A stretch of 21,308 bases of DNA from assembly GCA_003427395.1 (NCBI GenBank), contig BFEA01000577.1, positions 719,539 to 740,846 of the forward strand. The letters run 5' to 3'. Shown here in pieces: positions 9,335 to 18,281 of the stretch. The position numbers were made by a program, and so were the translations under genes. Source of the stretch: Chara braunii (lineage: Eukaryota; Streptophyta; Charophyceae; Charales; Characeae). The notes beneath the pieces are model-generated. The model had not been told where the DNA came from. It was given only the letters and a program-made list of their open reading frames with translations, and did not search any database. Within the stretch, counting starts at the first letter, position 1; each line of letters opens with the position of its first letter.

Positions 9335-10001
9335 CTAGCCTCCCTCAATGGATAGTGCGATTTGTTCATCCCGGGGCTTCACAACACTGCCCCAGGCGTC
9401 CTTCTCTTCCCTCCTTCCAACTCTGGTGACCGTTCCTTTCCTTAACTCGGCAACCACTGCCGGAGGCCCCTTTTCGAGTACTTTGATCAATAGCTCCCCA
9501 GTTGTGCAAGTGGTTCCGGCCATCTCGCTGTCTACTACCAGCGTCCCGCCCTCGTAGTCGAGGAACGAGTCGATCGGCTTTGCCTCTTCTAGCCCTTCGG
9601 GTGTGAGAGCCACCTTGCTTAGTCCGTCTGCTCGATTCCTAAGGCCGGCTATGCGCTCAATCTTATAGTCGAACTGCCAGATAAATCCTACCCATCTTCC
9701 AACAGTCAGTTCTATAGGCTTATAGTTCTTTAGGGCCCCGACGACATTGGTTGGGTCTATCCTCAGGATAAACCTCCTTCCGAAGAGGTAAGCCTGAAAG
9801 GTCTTGAGGCAATGCAGTATTGCAAGTACCTCCTTCTTGAACTGAGAGTAGCGCCGCTCTGCCGAATTGAGCGTCCTACTCTCAAATCTGATCGGTCGCT
9901 CTCTACCATCTTCGCCTTCTTGAATTAGCACCCCGCCGACTGCCATTGGTCCTCCATCCGTCTCAAGGATGAAAGGTCGACCGACCTCGTCGTTGAAGGG
10001 C
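9335..10001 (-). pseudogene. RNase H domain of Ty3/gypsy pol
   Basis: The RNase H domain degrades the RNA strand of the RNA-DNA hybrid during reverse transcription. FNDEVGRPFILETDGG opens the domain with the first catalytic Asp. The catalytic Glu is in FKKEVLAIL, the next Asp in LRIDPTN, and a distal Asp in NRADGLSK, so the usual acidic residues are all present. The frame is open from the inversion breakpoint at about 10001 to a TAG at 9337-9335, then continues in the same frame into integrase. The apparent N-terminal extension upstream of 10001 in this frame is the antisense of the inverted RT block and is not part of the protein. Confidence 0.93.
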
Positions 10002-10002
10002 A

Positions 10003-10812
10003 AAAATGGACTCCTTCGTGGCAGAACCCACCGCGTCTCCTTATGCCAACAAGTGGTTTGTATTCCGCAAGCCCAACAAGTCACTTAGGTGGATTCAGGA
10101 CCTGCAAAAGTTAAATGCTGTCACCATCCGAGATGCAGGATCGTTGCCGCAGGCAGATCTCCTAGCGGAATCCCATGCCGGACGCAGTATTTACTCCTTG
10201 ATAGATCTGTACTCAGGATACGACCAGCTCCCGGTGGACGCACGAGATAGGCTCTACACGATTAGGCATACGCCAGTAGGACAGTTGCAGATGCAGGTCA
10301 CGCCTATGGGATTTACTAATGCGGTAGCATAGGCACAAAGGAGGATGCTCGCGGTGGCCGGGGACATGTTCCCAGACAAATGTGAGCCCTACATTGACGA
10401 CAACCCTGTCAAAGGAGCACGGGAGAAGGATGAGACCGAAGTCCAGTCGGGGATAAGAAAGTTTGTTTGGGACCACCTGCAGGATATTAGAGAGCTGCTG
10501 CGAAGATTCCTAGAATACAACATAACCGCTAGCGGTCCGAAGAGTATCCTGGCAGTTCTTGAAGTCACAATTTTGGGATTTCGTTGTGGGCCCTATGGAA
10601 GCCTACGCCCCTTCGAACTACAACAGAAGTCAGGGCATTCCTGGGGGTGGTAGGCTTTTGGAGAATCTTCATAAAAGGGTTCGCAAAGATAGCGGAATCG
10701 ATTCGAGCCATGATCCGTGAAGAAGGCACGCTCGATTGGACTGAGCAAAGAGAATCGGCCGTCCAGACCCTGAAAAATATTCTCACATCTGAAGAAGTCA
10801 CCCTTGCCAGTC
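10003..10812 (+). pseudogene. Reverse transcriptase domain, inverted relative to its element
   Basis: This is a nearly complete Ty3/gypsy RT domain on the plus strand, while gag, protease, RNase H and integrase are on minus. Visible blocks are ASPYANKWFVFRKPNKS (fingers), SLIDLYSGYDQ (first catalytic Asp), TPMGFTNAVA (LPFGLTNAP-like), YIDD (catalytic, about 10393-10404), VTILGFRCG, and the connection segment RAFLGVVGFWRIFIKGFAKI. An in-frame TAG (10330-10332) precedes the YIDD segment. After LGFRCG the frame changes near 10590-10600, and the usual linker before the connection segment looks shortened, suggesting a small deletion. The domain runs to TSEEVTLA at about 10808. Its start and end match where minus-strand protease linker and RNase H sequences stop. 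Confidence 0.92.
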
Positions 10813-12157
10813 ATAGGCCGGTCCCTTGTCATTCCAACACTCATGCTCGACCGTGTGGATCCTGACTGGTGGAATCAACTTAGCGTCCAGGCGCCCTTTC
10901 TAATGGTCATTGAAAGCGAATGCTAGGTGAGATTCTTGGCATACTTCTTTGATTGCCTGTGTTTCTTGCTCCGTCAGAAAACCCTTTACTCCGATCTTCA
11001 TGGTTTGGGCCACCTCATCCGGTATCCTATGTCCTTCTGCCACCCTCCTTTCTCTAATTACCCGAAGAACCTCCTCCTCCTTTTCCATGGCCTCCTCCTT
11101 AGTCATCTCGAGCAAGATGGAGACCGGCTTCACCTTCTTTCCTACGGGCTTATACCTCCGAACGCTTCCTTCCAGGATCTTTCTTCTAAAAAATGAACGG
11201 CCAGAGTTGCTTGCGGGGCTTCCACAATGCGGGGCTGAATACTGACCAACTCCCCATTTAGGCAATAGCCTTTTTGGACCCTCTCCTCAAAGCGGGCGAG
11301 GGCGGCCGAGTCAACGGCCACTTTGTGGTACCTGATTGCTTTGACAAGCTGCAGTAAGTCTGGGATTTCTATTGTGACCTTATCCTTCTTATCCCGGATC
11401 TCCCCGTGCTTGGGCAAACTGGCTCCCAATTCCATCTCTGTTTCCTTCTCTACTACCATGACTCCCAGGGCGTCTTCGTCTGACTTACGTTTCTTCATCG
11501 GGAGTCCCATCTTGACCCATTCTTTCTTATTAAAGGCCTCTTCGATCATAATTTCCACCCTCTCTCTCATCCCTTCCATGCGTGCGAAAGCCCCCTTTCT
11601 AGCGCTCTCCTCAAAGGAGGGTGACCAGGTTGCAAGCTTCCCTTTTGGCGTGTCTCCCCCGATTCCCATAAGGCGAAGCAACTCACCTCGTCCTGTCACC
11701 GGGTCCTCTATGTCTACCATGTAGGCGCCGTCGTGCAGATGCATCCCGATCATTTCTACGTTCGCACACCACGGGCGCCCGAGGATCACGTCATGGTCCA
11801 TTTCGTCCATGACGGTCATTCGTTGGAACGACCATATAGACTCTCTAACCCCGGCTTTAACTGTGCACTTGGTAACATAGCTGGAAAAGGGGATTTCCCC
11901 ACTTGCTCCCCGGACACTCCCCGTGACCTCCCGGTTGATTGGGCACCCAACAATTGTTGCAAAGTCCTTGCGAATCAGTGTGATTTCTGCCCCGCCATCT
12001 ACCAGTGCATCCGTATGGTGGGTGCCAATCTGGATTTCAGTGTCCCTACCGATAGCGCATGGAAACTCAGTTTCGTGCCAGGCGGTGCCCTCATGACTTC
12101 TCCGCCTTCCCGGTCTGGCAGACTAAGCCGGATGTCTGCCAAGGCCTTCTCTAGATC
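10813..12157 (-). pseudogene. Retropepsin-like protease and pre-RT linker
   Basis: The protease would cleave the Gag-Pol polyprotein. The core reads TDALVDGGAEITLIRKDF, with DGG where retropepsins have D-S/T-G, followed by the second conserved element DHDVILGRPW about 75 residues later. Three lesions are seen. A frame change near 12043, within an A run, separates LSFHAL from the IQIGTHHTDALVD frame. Another near 11155-11160 separates SWKEAFGG from the frame of KPVGKKVKPVSILLEM. A TAG at 10902-10900 interrupts the linker after HLAFAFNDH. The linker then continues as GRLDAKLIPPVRIH to AYDWQG at about 10815, where the inversion breakpoint lies. Whether DGG is normal for this family cannot be judged here. 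Confidence 0.85.
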
Positions 12158-12302
12158 TTACAGATCCTCGCGGGCCCTCTGAAGGCTTGCCACTTCCCGC
12201 GGTGGCTCCTCTTCCTTGCCTTCTTCGCGTACATTCGGTTCCTCCGCTACTTCCACCCTTTGCCTTGTTAGCAGCTGTCTTAGGCCCTTTAGTAGTCTAG
12301 GA
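12158..12302 (-). pseudogene. Gag-protease linker segment
   Basis: This short charged segment (SPRLLKGLRQLLTRQRVEVA, then an acidic stretch ending QRAREDL) lies between the gag stop and a TAA at 12160-12158. The same frame continues past the TAA as DLEKALADIRLSLPD, which runs into the protease region. It is in a different frame from gag, so either an indel or a frameshift signal joins them. I saw no recognisable slippery heptamer. Confidence 0.6.
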
Positions 12303-14429
12303 CTAGCCTGCAACATGGTCTGGAAGGAAACCGATACCATGGTCCCTAGCAACTAACTGGCTAAGGGTATGGTCTATCTCAGGATCGGCAAGGATAGGGA
12401 TCTGGTACCTAAATTTCTTCTTTGCGGATGTTACTTTGTCTACGGGCGCCTCCTCCCTAGGCTTGCCGTAAACTTTGTCCTGGTCCGATTCTGCTGGCGG
12501 ATTCGATCCTTCCTGCGCGTGTGCCATGACTGCATCCTGAATTACCTTCTTTGTAGCACCCCGTTGTCTAGTGGTCACGTTAACCCCGTCGCGGTCATCA
12601 CTCTCGGTGATGAAGTTGACCTGGTGCCCTCGCCCGGGTGCCTGTCCCCAGGTAAGTTCCTCTACTGGTTCGGCCTCAACCGCGGCTGCATCCAGGTTGT
12701 TAAGTGCGATTACTGCTCTGCGCATCCCTCCCAGCGAGTTCCAGTTTACCCTCTCTCCTCGTGGCCCCAGGATTTCACCGCGCAAAGTTCTAAAGCACCG
12801 TTTAAGGATGATATCGTGGTTAAGCCTGGGACACATACAGACAAAATGCCCGACTATCGTGCAGTACTTGCACTGCTCATTGGCCGGGTCCTTTCGATTA
12901 TTGCCGCGGTTGGCTATCCCTGGGGGTACGATTGCCTCTTGTGGCGGAAGGGGAGGTCGTACTGCTTGCGTTTGCGAGACCTGGGCTTGCATCACGAGTA
13001 AGGCATTCTCTACTCTCTCTATCTTGCCGTCAACCCCATAGACCCGCTCGTGCAGGCTTTCGATTCCTTTCTTCACTTTATCTCCAGTCTTGCCTGTCAA
13101 ATCTATGATCTCTCCTTCTTTTAGCAGGGCCAACGAGTCAGTCACCACCATCTTCTCTGCAATATCCGTTATAGTGCTGAAATCTACGTCTCTAGTGTTC
13201 AGGAACTTTGCTGTCTGCTGGTAGGCGGACAAAATCTTATCTTTGTCAAACTCGGTGAACTGCTTTAGGAAGTACTTGCTCATTATTCGATCTGTCACTC
13301 CGGGGATTCGTAGTGCTACGAGAGTAAACTCCCTTAGGAAGTCGCTGTATGTTGCGAAATTCTTCCTCTGCACTGTAGCCAGTTCCGCCTCCGTGGCCAT
13401 CTTTTCGTCTGCTAGATACTTCCTCATCATCACGTCCCTGGCCTCTTTCCATGATCCGCTTGTTGCGACGATTGCCATTATGTCCCTACCTAAGTTGAGT
13501 GACACATGCTGGCCTAGGTGCTCCATCTTTTCCTCCTCAGTCCATCTTAGTAAGGCTGCTAGATTTTCATAACCGATTAGGAACTTGGTGATGTTTCCGC
13601 CATCGAAAGTCAGCTTTTTCTTGGCGTCGGCCAAGTATTCCTGGTTTTTGCTTAGAGCACGCGTGAGGGACAACACCACCTTCCTAAGCCCTCCCTCAAT
13701 CATCCCAGGTCCTGTCATGGAACTCGGACCGGCGCCTTCCTTGCTAAAATCGAGTTGCCCTTTTGGCTTTGCGATCCCTTCCGGGTCAAACCATCCTAGC
13801 ACCCTTTCCCTCAGGCTCCAGAGTCCCTCGCATCCTCTTACACTTACAGGCGACGCCGAGGGTCGGCTTGCTCCGCTGTCCAGTAGGGGTGGATTGACTG
13901 GTCTATCCCTATCCTCCCTAAGGAATTCTATTCCTTCTTTCCCTTTCCTTGTTGGGGTGTCCCTCGTGTCTCTGGGCCGATCCTTCCTATGTTGTGCATC
14001 CCCATCCTGGCTTCCTTGCCCGAGGTCCTGTTCCCCTTCTTCCCACATCCTGTCATCAGCGGCATTTTTCTCGGCATCGTTCATGATCTCTTCCAATAGT
14101 TTTGCCCTGTATTATGTCGTGCGTCTCTCTACTTCGGCTAGCTTTCTCCGTGCATCCGTTAGCCTGACCTTTTTCGGCTCCGCCCCCTCGGGCTGCTGAC
14201 GTGCCGGACTCTCCCTGTCTCTGACTTCCTTGGTTCTCGGAGTCCCTCGTTTACTTCCCCCGCTCTTTCCTGAATCTTCCCCGGGCACAGCGTCCTTGCT
14301 CCTCTCCTTGTTTTCTAGTGATTTTGCCGACCCCCGATCCCCTAGGTCCCGCTCTTCTTGATCGACGTCGTCCTCTACGTCCTGATTTTCGTCCCTCAAT
14401 TGACTTCCGGCCTCGTCTCCCGTGGCCAT
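12303..14429 (-). pseudogene. gag: Gag polyprotein with CCHC zinc knuckle
   Basis: Gag is the structural protein of the retroelement particle; it packages the RNA. The start ATG (14429-14427, context AAACATGGCC) opens a frame of 708 codons interrupted by one TAA at 14114-14112; the frame continues on both sides. The N-terminus is highly charged, followed by a linker rich in R, D, P and S. A capsid-like helical region is centred on KKLTFDGGNITKFLIGYENL and SYSDFLREFTLVAL-like sequence. A canonical CX2CX4HX4C knuckle, CKYCTIVGHFVCMC, lies at 12872-12831 and would bind RNA. After the knuckle the tail is acidic and low in complexity. A TAG at 12305-12303 ends it after GFLPDHVAG. The whole fits Ty3/gypsy Gag, with a longer than usual N-terminus. 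Confidence 0.88.
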
Positions 14430-14722
14430 GTTTTCCTTCCTCTAGCCCTGTGATATAGAAGAAGGGAAATTTTTTTTTTTGCAACCGCACATAATTCTCT
14501 TAGCCTTTAGAATTGCCTATTTTTCACCCCTTTTTGCTCTTCCCTTTGCTTATCCTAGGTATCTTGGCCGCACCTTTGGTTGCAACGGCGTCTCTNCCCC
14601 CCCCTTTTTCTGGCATNTGTTCAACCCATGGTAGACCTGGTCGNGGCCATCCNATCGGTTCTTTTATACCTATTTTTCTTTCCCTTTGGTTCTTATTTCT
14701 ACCATCTTTCCCGGCATCTTTC
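14430..14722. other. Gap between gag and paralogue array; four Ns, no LTR seen
   Basis: A 5' LTR, primer binding site and leader would be expected here on the minus strand. I found no match to the sequence following the candidate polypurine tract at 6961 and no clear tRNA-complementary primer site. Four ambiguous bases (14596, 14617, 14644, 14653) lie within 58 bp, beside long C and T runs. Confidence 0.6.
14662..14668 (-). promoter_or_regulatory. TATA-box-like motif upstream of gag
   Basis: TATAAAA occurs on the minus strand in GGTATAAAAGAACC, about 235 bp upstream of the gag ATG. This is a plausible core promoter position for a transcript with a leader of about 200 bases, but AT-rich heptamers of this kind are common by chance. 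Confidence 0.25.
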
Positions 14723-15508
14723 CTATGCTGGCTCTTCCGGTCTCTCCCTCTCATCCGGTTCCTCAAATAGTCTTGCCACCCCTGCGAGATAGTTCTCCCC
14801 CATCTCGATCTCCCTTATGATTATTGGCTCGTATTCCTCAAACGACAGACGGGGCGTTCCGAATATCAGGATCTCAAGAAGTTCCAGTAATTCTCGCGCC
14901 CGATTTCCCCAGAACGGTCCGTGCCTTACTGCCACGTCATAGAACATCCCCGTGGCCTGTGGTGAGAAGTAGCGTTCCCAGATTACGGTTGAATTCACCA
15001 GGTTCCTTGCCCGCGCGAGACTCCCAAAAATCAAATCAACCATGAACCGGGGCACCCGGCAGCGCAGTCCCGACATAGGGGCCCTAAAGTCTCGCCATCC
15101 CCCTACTTCTACTCGCGTCCTTAATCCCACATTTCGTCTTCCCCTAACCTCATGGCCTATCCGGTTCAGGACCCTGACTGCCCTCCGAAACACTGGTAAC
15201 AACCCATGCCCCAAGGCCAGTCCAGTTCCCAACATTTGCCACCCGATTTCTGGGAAATATAGAGTCCCTGTCACCCTGAGGTCAGTATATAAGTCGTCTC
15301 CTGGCCCCCTATCGAATCTCATGCCACCTCATAGGCATTCAACTAGCATGAAAGCCTGATTCCGTCCTAGGGTCACAGCCCGCCATTCCGTATCTATCCC
15401 CCGGACAATGTAGCTTGCCGGGAGTGACAATTCCCATCCGCCACCGGTTTCCATGGGCGGTTGCGGGTGCATGTCCCGCCGATTCGTACGGACGCGTCTT
15501 GCCGCCAT
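14723..15508 (-). pseudogene. Paralogue 1 of an unrecognised four-copy family
   Basis: This is a 261-codon frame from the ATG at 15508 (MAARRVRTNRR) to the stop at 14725-14723. One in-frame TGA (15325-15323) lies at about residue 62; CGA to TGA at a CpG would explain it. Family landmarks are an LYFPEIGW segment (about 84-90), GGWRDFRAP (about 137-144), VPRFMVDLIFG (about 152-162), HGPFWGN (about 196-202) and a C-terminal IIREIEMGENYLAGVARLFE-type stretch. Its sequence differs strongly from the other three copies, but the motifs fall at nearly the same positions. There is no signal peptide, membrane segment or known domain. A T17 run on the coding strand lies about 35 bp upstream of the ATG. 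The product and role are unknown. It is the copy nearest gag, 293 bp away. Confidence 0.75.
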
Positions 15509-15542
15509 TGTTGGCGAATATCGCCCTGCATTCACCACGAAC

Positions 15543-15559
15543 AAAAAAAAAAAAAAAAA
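15543..15559 (+). repeat. A17 homopolymer
   Basis: Seventeen A residues on plus, followed by GGGAAAAAGGGAAAAGG, lie between paralogues 1 and 2. This may be a retroposition scar or plain slippage; no source RNA is recognisable beside it. Confidence 0.85.
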
Positions 15560-15660
15560 GGGAAAAAGGGAAAAGGAACCTCTCTTTTTAGTTTTCTTCA
15601 AGCCCCCTTATAGCCCGATCCCGCTGATCTACCTTCCCCCTTGCTTTTCTTTTCTGCCCC

Positions 15661-16441
15661 CTACTCTTCTACCCCCTCGAACAGCCCGCGGACGTCATCC
15701 ACATACGTCAACCCGCATCCTATCTCGCGCCTAGCTATCTCCCACATGACTTCCTTGGTTACCGTCGGTATTCCAGGTCTAGTGCCCACTACGGCCTGTA
15801 GAATGTTTAGCACCTCGTGCTCTTGCTCCTCATCGAACGGCCCTAGTTCCAGAAAGGCCCAGTAGTATTCTCCATAGACGGTCATATTACTAAAACTCAA
15901 CCTACCCAGGGCTATTACTGCCATCTCAGCACGTTCTACCCCTCCCATTCGCTCAAGCAAAAAGGGTGGCAAGACCAAAGGGTGGCAAGACCATGCGCAC
16001 ATTTTCATAAGGCAAGATACTAGCTCCTACCTCGACCACCCGGACGGTCGTCGTCACGTCATCCTGGTCCGGGTTGGCGAACGCAAACCCTTCCCTCCAG
16101 GTCACCTGCCACGCCCCGTCAAACATCCGTACGGGGTCACCGCCATCCGCCAAGGCCACCCCGAAGGTCCGCCATCCCGCCTCCGACAAGTATAGGGACC
16201 CTGTCGCGCGCACCCGTCCTGGCAATTCCAGGTTGGTGCCCCCAAACTCACCCCTTGCGCGCCATTCTAGTTCCACCACCAGGTACACCGTGTCCTCTAC
16301 CAGTTCTTCCCCAACCCAGTCCATCACCGGATTATACACCCCGCCTCTGGAGGGCAGGCTAACCTCCACCCTTCTATCCAAGAAACTTGGCGACAAGATC
16401 CCTCGCGGCCGAGTTTCCCAAAGCGTCATACGCCTAGCCAT
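15661..16441 (-). pseudogene. Paralogue 2, frameshifted by a 16-bp duplication
   Basis: The ATG at 16441 opens MARRMTLWETRPRG, similar to the start of paralogue 3 (MAREQSLWAWMFRG). The frame runs through VEVSLP, MDWVGEELVEDT, GSLYLSEAGW (about 82-90) and VRMVLPPF (about 148-155), then breaks at a tandem 16-bp duplication (15961-15992). After the duplication the rest follows in another frame: LLERMGGVERAE, LELGPFDEEQ (about 193-202) and IARREIGCGLTYVDDVRGLFE, ending at the stop 15663-15661. Without one duplicate the gene would be 254 residues with no other break. It is therefore the least damaged copy. There is no known domain; it is acidic, with many W, V and E and no membrane segment. Function is unknown. 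Confidence 0.8.
15961..15992. repeat. 16-bp tandem duplication inside paralogue 2
   Basis: AAAGGGTGGCAAGACC occurs twice in direct succession (15961-15976 and 15977-15992). Because 16 is not a multiple of three, it shifts the frame exactly where paralogue 2 changes frame. Confidence 0.95.
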
Positions 16442-16668
16442 TTCTCGTTCCCTACTCCCGCTCCTCACTCTTGATTTCTGCATGCACCACATTAATCAAG
16501 TTCCCTTAGTTCTCGTCTTCTCCCCTTGTCTCCTAGTTACCCTAGCCTCCCCCCTCTCTATTTCGCCCCCCCCCCCTCTCTTGTGTACACTACCCCTTCC
16601 TTTAATGTACAATGCCCTTTCTTTTCCCAGTCAATCCCCCCTATTCCCCTGTCTTCCGAGGTCCGTAT

Positions 16669-17421
16669 TCAAATCCATAGTACCTCAAACAGCAAGAAGA
16701 CGTCCCCTACATACGAGGGTGCTGCGGCTATTTCCCGACGGAGTATCGCCTCCTCGACTTCCTCTCCTACCTCTAGTCGGTAGTCCTTCAGTTCCTTCAG
16801 GATCTCAACCACTTCCTCAGCCTGGTCCCCGTGAAACGGCCCGAATCGCAACGACGCCTCGTAATAAGCATCTGATAACCAGGCGAAGCCTATCTCCACC
16901 TCGTTCATGGATTTCGCTACGGCGCGGATATGTTCGTACCCTCCGAACCAGTCTGCAACAAAATGTGGCACCCTCACCTGGACTAACTGGTAGGGGAGCC
17001 TAAGGTCCTCCCATCCCCCCATCACGACCCTGCTTCCCACTTCATCCCACCCCTCATTTGCAAAATCCTGCCCCATTTCCCAAGTTAACCGCTCGGCATC
17101 CTCTAAAATCCACATCGGGTCTCGTCCCGCCGCTAGGTGCATGCAAAACATATACCACCCATTCTTCGAAAGGCACACCGTCCCAAGTGCTTCCACATTC
17201 CCCTCGGCTATTTCATCCCACGCCTCATTTTATCGAATCGGATCCCACACCTGTTCTACCCACAAAAAGGACATAGTCGGTACCATCTCTACTCCCACCC
17301 AGTCGCACGCCGCGCCGCGCCACTTGTTCCTTGTTGGCAAGACCATCTCTACCCCGCCCTCAACCCTCCTAGGTGTCCATCCTCTAAACATCCATGCCCA
17401 CAAGCTTTGCTCCCTTGCCAT
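16669..17421 (-). pseudogene. Paralogue 3 of the unrecognised family
   Basis: The ATG at 17421 begins MAREQSLWAWMFRGWTPRR. The frame runs 250 residues to the stop at 16671-16669, with one in-frame TAA (17232-17230, about residue 64). Landmarks are CDWVGVEMV, GTVCLSKNGW (about 80-89), MGGWEDLRLPY (about 134-144), VRVPHFVADWFGG (about 149-161), RFGPFHGDQAEEVVEIL (about 192-208) and ILRREIAAAPSYVGDVFLLFE at the C-terminus. DWVG at the N-terminus and the RREI segment at the C-terminus link it most closely to paralogue 2. No catalytic signature is evident. It has the same strand and close spacing as its neighbours (227 bp to paralogue 2, 112 bp to paralogue 4). Function is unknown. Confidence 0.78.
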
Positions 17422-17533
17422 CCTTGATTCCTTGCATACCCCCACGCAACCCAACCACTCCGTCCTCAGCCCCCCCTTTTCCCTAGAAATCCCATTCCTC
17501 GATTTCCATCTCGTCCTCCTCCTCGGAGTCATT

Positions 17534-18281
17534 TTAATTCTCTTCAGGCCACAGGTCCCGTACACCCTCCAGAAAGATTTCCCCTACCGCAACATTCCTG
17601 TAAACTATCCGCCAGTGCACGTCGCTTGGGATGAACAGGCCGTCTGTGCTGAGATGGTTTAAAATCTCGGCCAGTTCCCTTGCCCAGTTTCCCTCGAAGG
17701 GTCCCATTTCGACCGACAGCCGGAAGAAATCCTGGTGGGCTCCCTGGTGCAACCCCAATCCTGCCACGGCCCTGCATATTCGCACCAACCTACTCCGGGT
17801 TCCAAAGACGGCGTCAACCATGAAGGGCGGCATGACACACCTTAGGGCCCTGTATGGCTTCCTCACGTTTTCCCTATCCCCAAGTTTTACCCGCACATCA
17901 ACCGATTCCATCGTCATCTTCACTCATTGGCACGCGGCCCACACTACTTCCCGCTCGACCTCCCTGAACAGTTTGTACGGAAGTTTCCCCAAGGTGAGTT
18001 CGACAACCATCGTAGTCTCCCTTTCCTTTGACAGGTAGATCCATCCCCGGGATTCCACGGTCCCCCGGAACTCTAAGTCAAATAGGCACGGCGTTATCCT
18101 GGTCAAGGTTACCTTAGTCCACATCGTTTCAATCCATAGAAAGGCATCACTTTCGGCCAGCATTACGGTTTGATAGGCCGGCTCCAGGTCCGTCCACGTT
18201 CCTTCCTGATACCCCACCCTTCACATCTATTGGCATCTCTGGTCCATCTGAGTAGGTTGGCGACGCCAGCCAGTGCGCCAT
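17534..18281 (-). pseudogene. Paralogue 4 of the unrecognised family
   Basis: The ATG at 18281 (MAHWLASPTYSDGPEMPID) is chosen because it places the shared motifs at the same residue numbers as in the other copies. A frame change lies near 18205-18225, in a G-rich run, and a TGA at 17926-17924 interrupts the frame near residue 119; a CGA codon changed at a CpG would explain it. Landmarks are ESDAFLWIETMW, WIYLSKERE (about 81-88), RALRCVMPPFMVDAVFG (about 144-160), EMGPFEGNWARELAEIL (about 191-208) and a C-terminal IVYRNVAVGEIFLEGVRDLW. The middle and C-terminus are closest to paralogue 1 (LRC, FMVD, FG, GN.ARELxE). There are about 249 codons in all. Function is unknown. Confidence 0.75.

Larger units (their letters stand above)
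6961..14429 (-). mobile_element. Decayed Ty3/gypsy-type LTR retrotransposon with inverted RT
   Basis: Reading right to left, the order is gag (CCHC knuckle), protease, [reverse transcriptase in opposite orientation], RNase H, integrase with GPY motif, and an additional ORF. Integrase downstream of RT/RNase H is the Ty3/gypsy order rather than Ty1/copia. Breaks include at least six in-frame stops, several frameshifts, a small deletion in RT and a mutated integrase catalytic residue. The right boundary is uncertain: no 5' LTR or primer binding site could be identified between gag and the paralogue array. The left boundary is set at the candidate 3' LTR start. Confidence 0.9.

Noticed and set aside
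12369-14199. Long plus-strand frames opposite gag
   Set aside because: They are antisense shadows of gag, whose CCHC knuckle and capsid-like region fix the coding strand.
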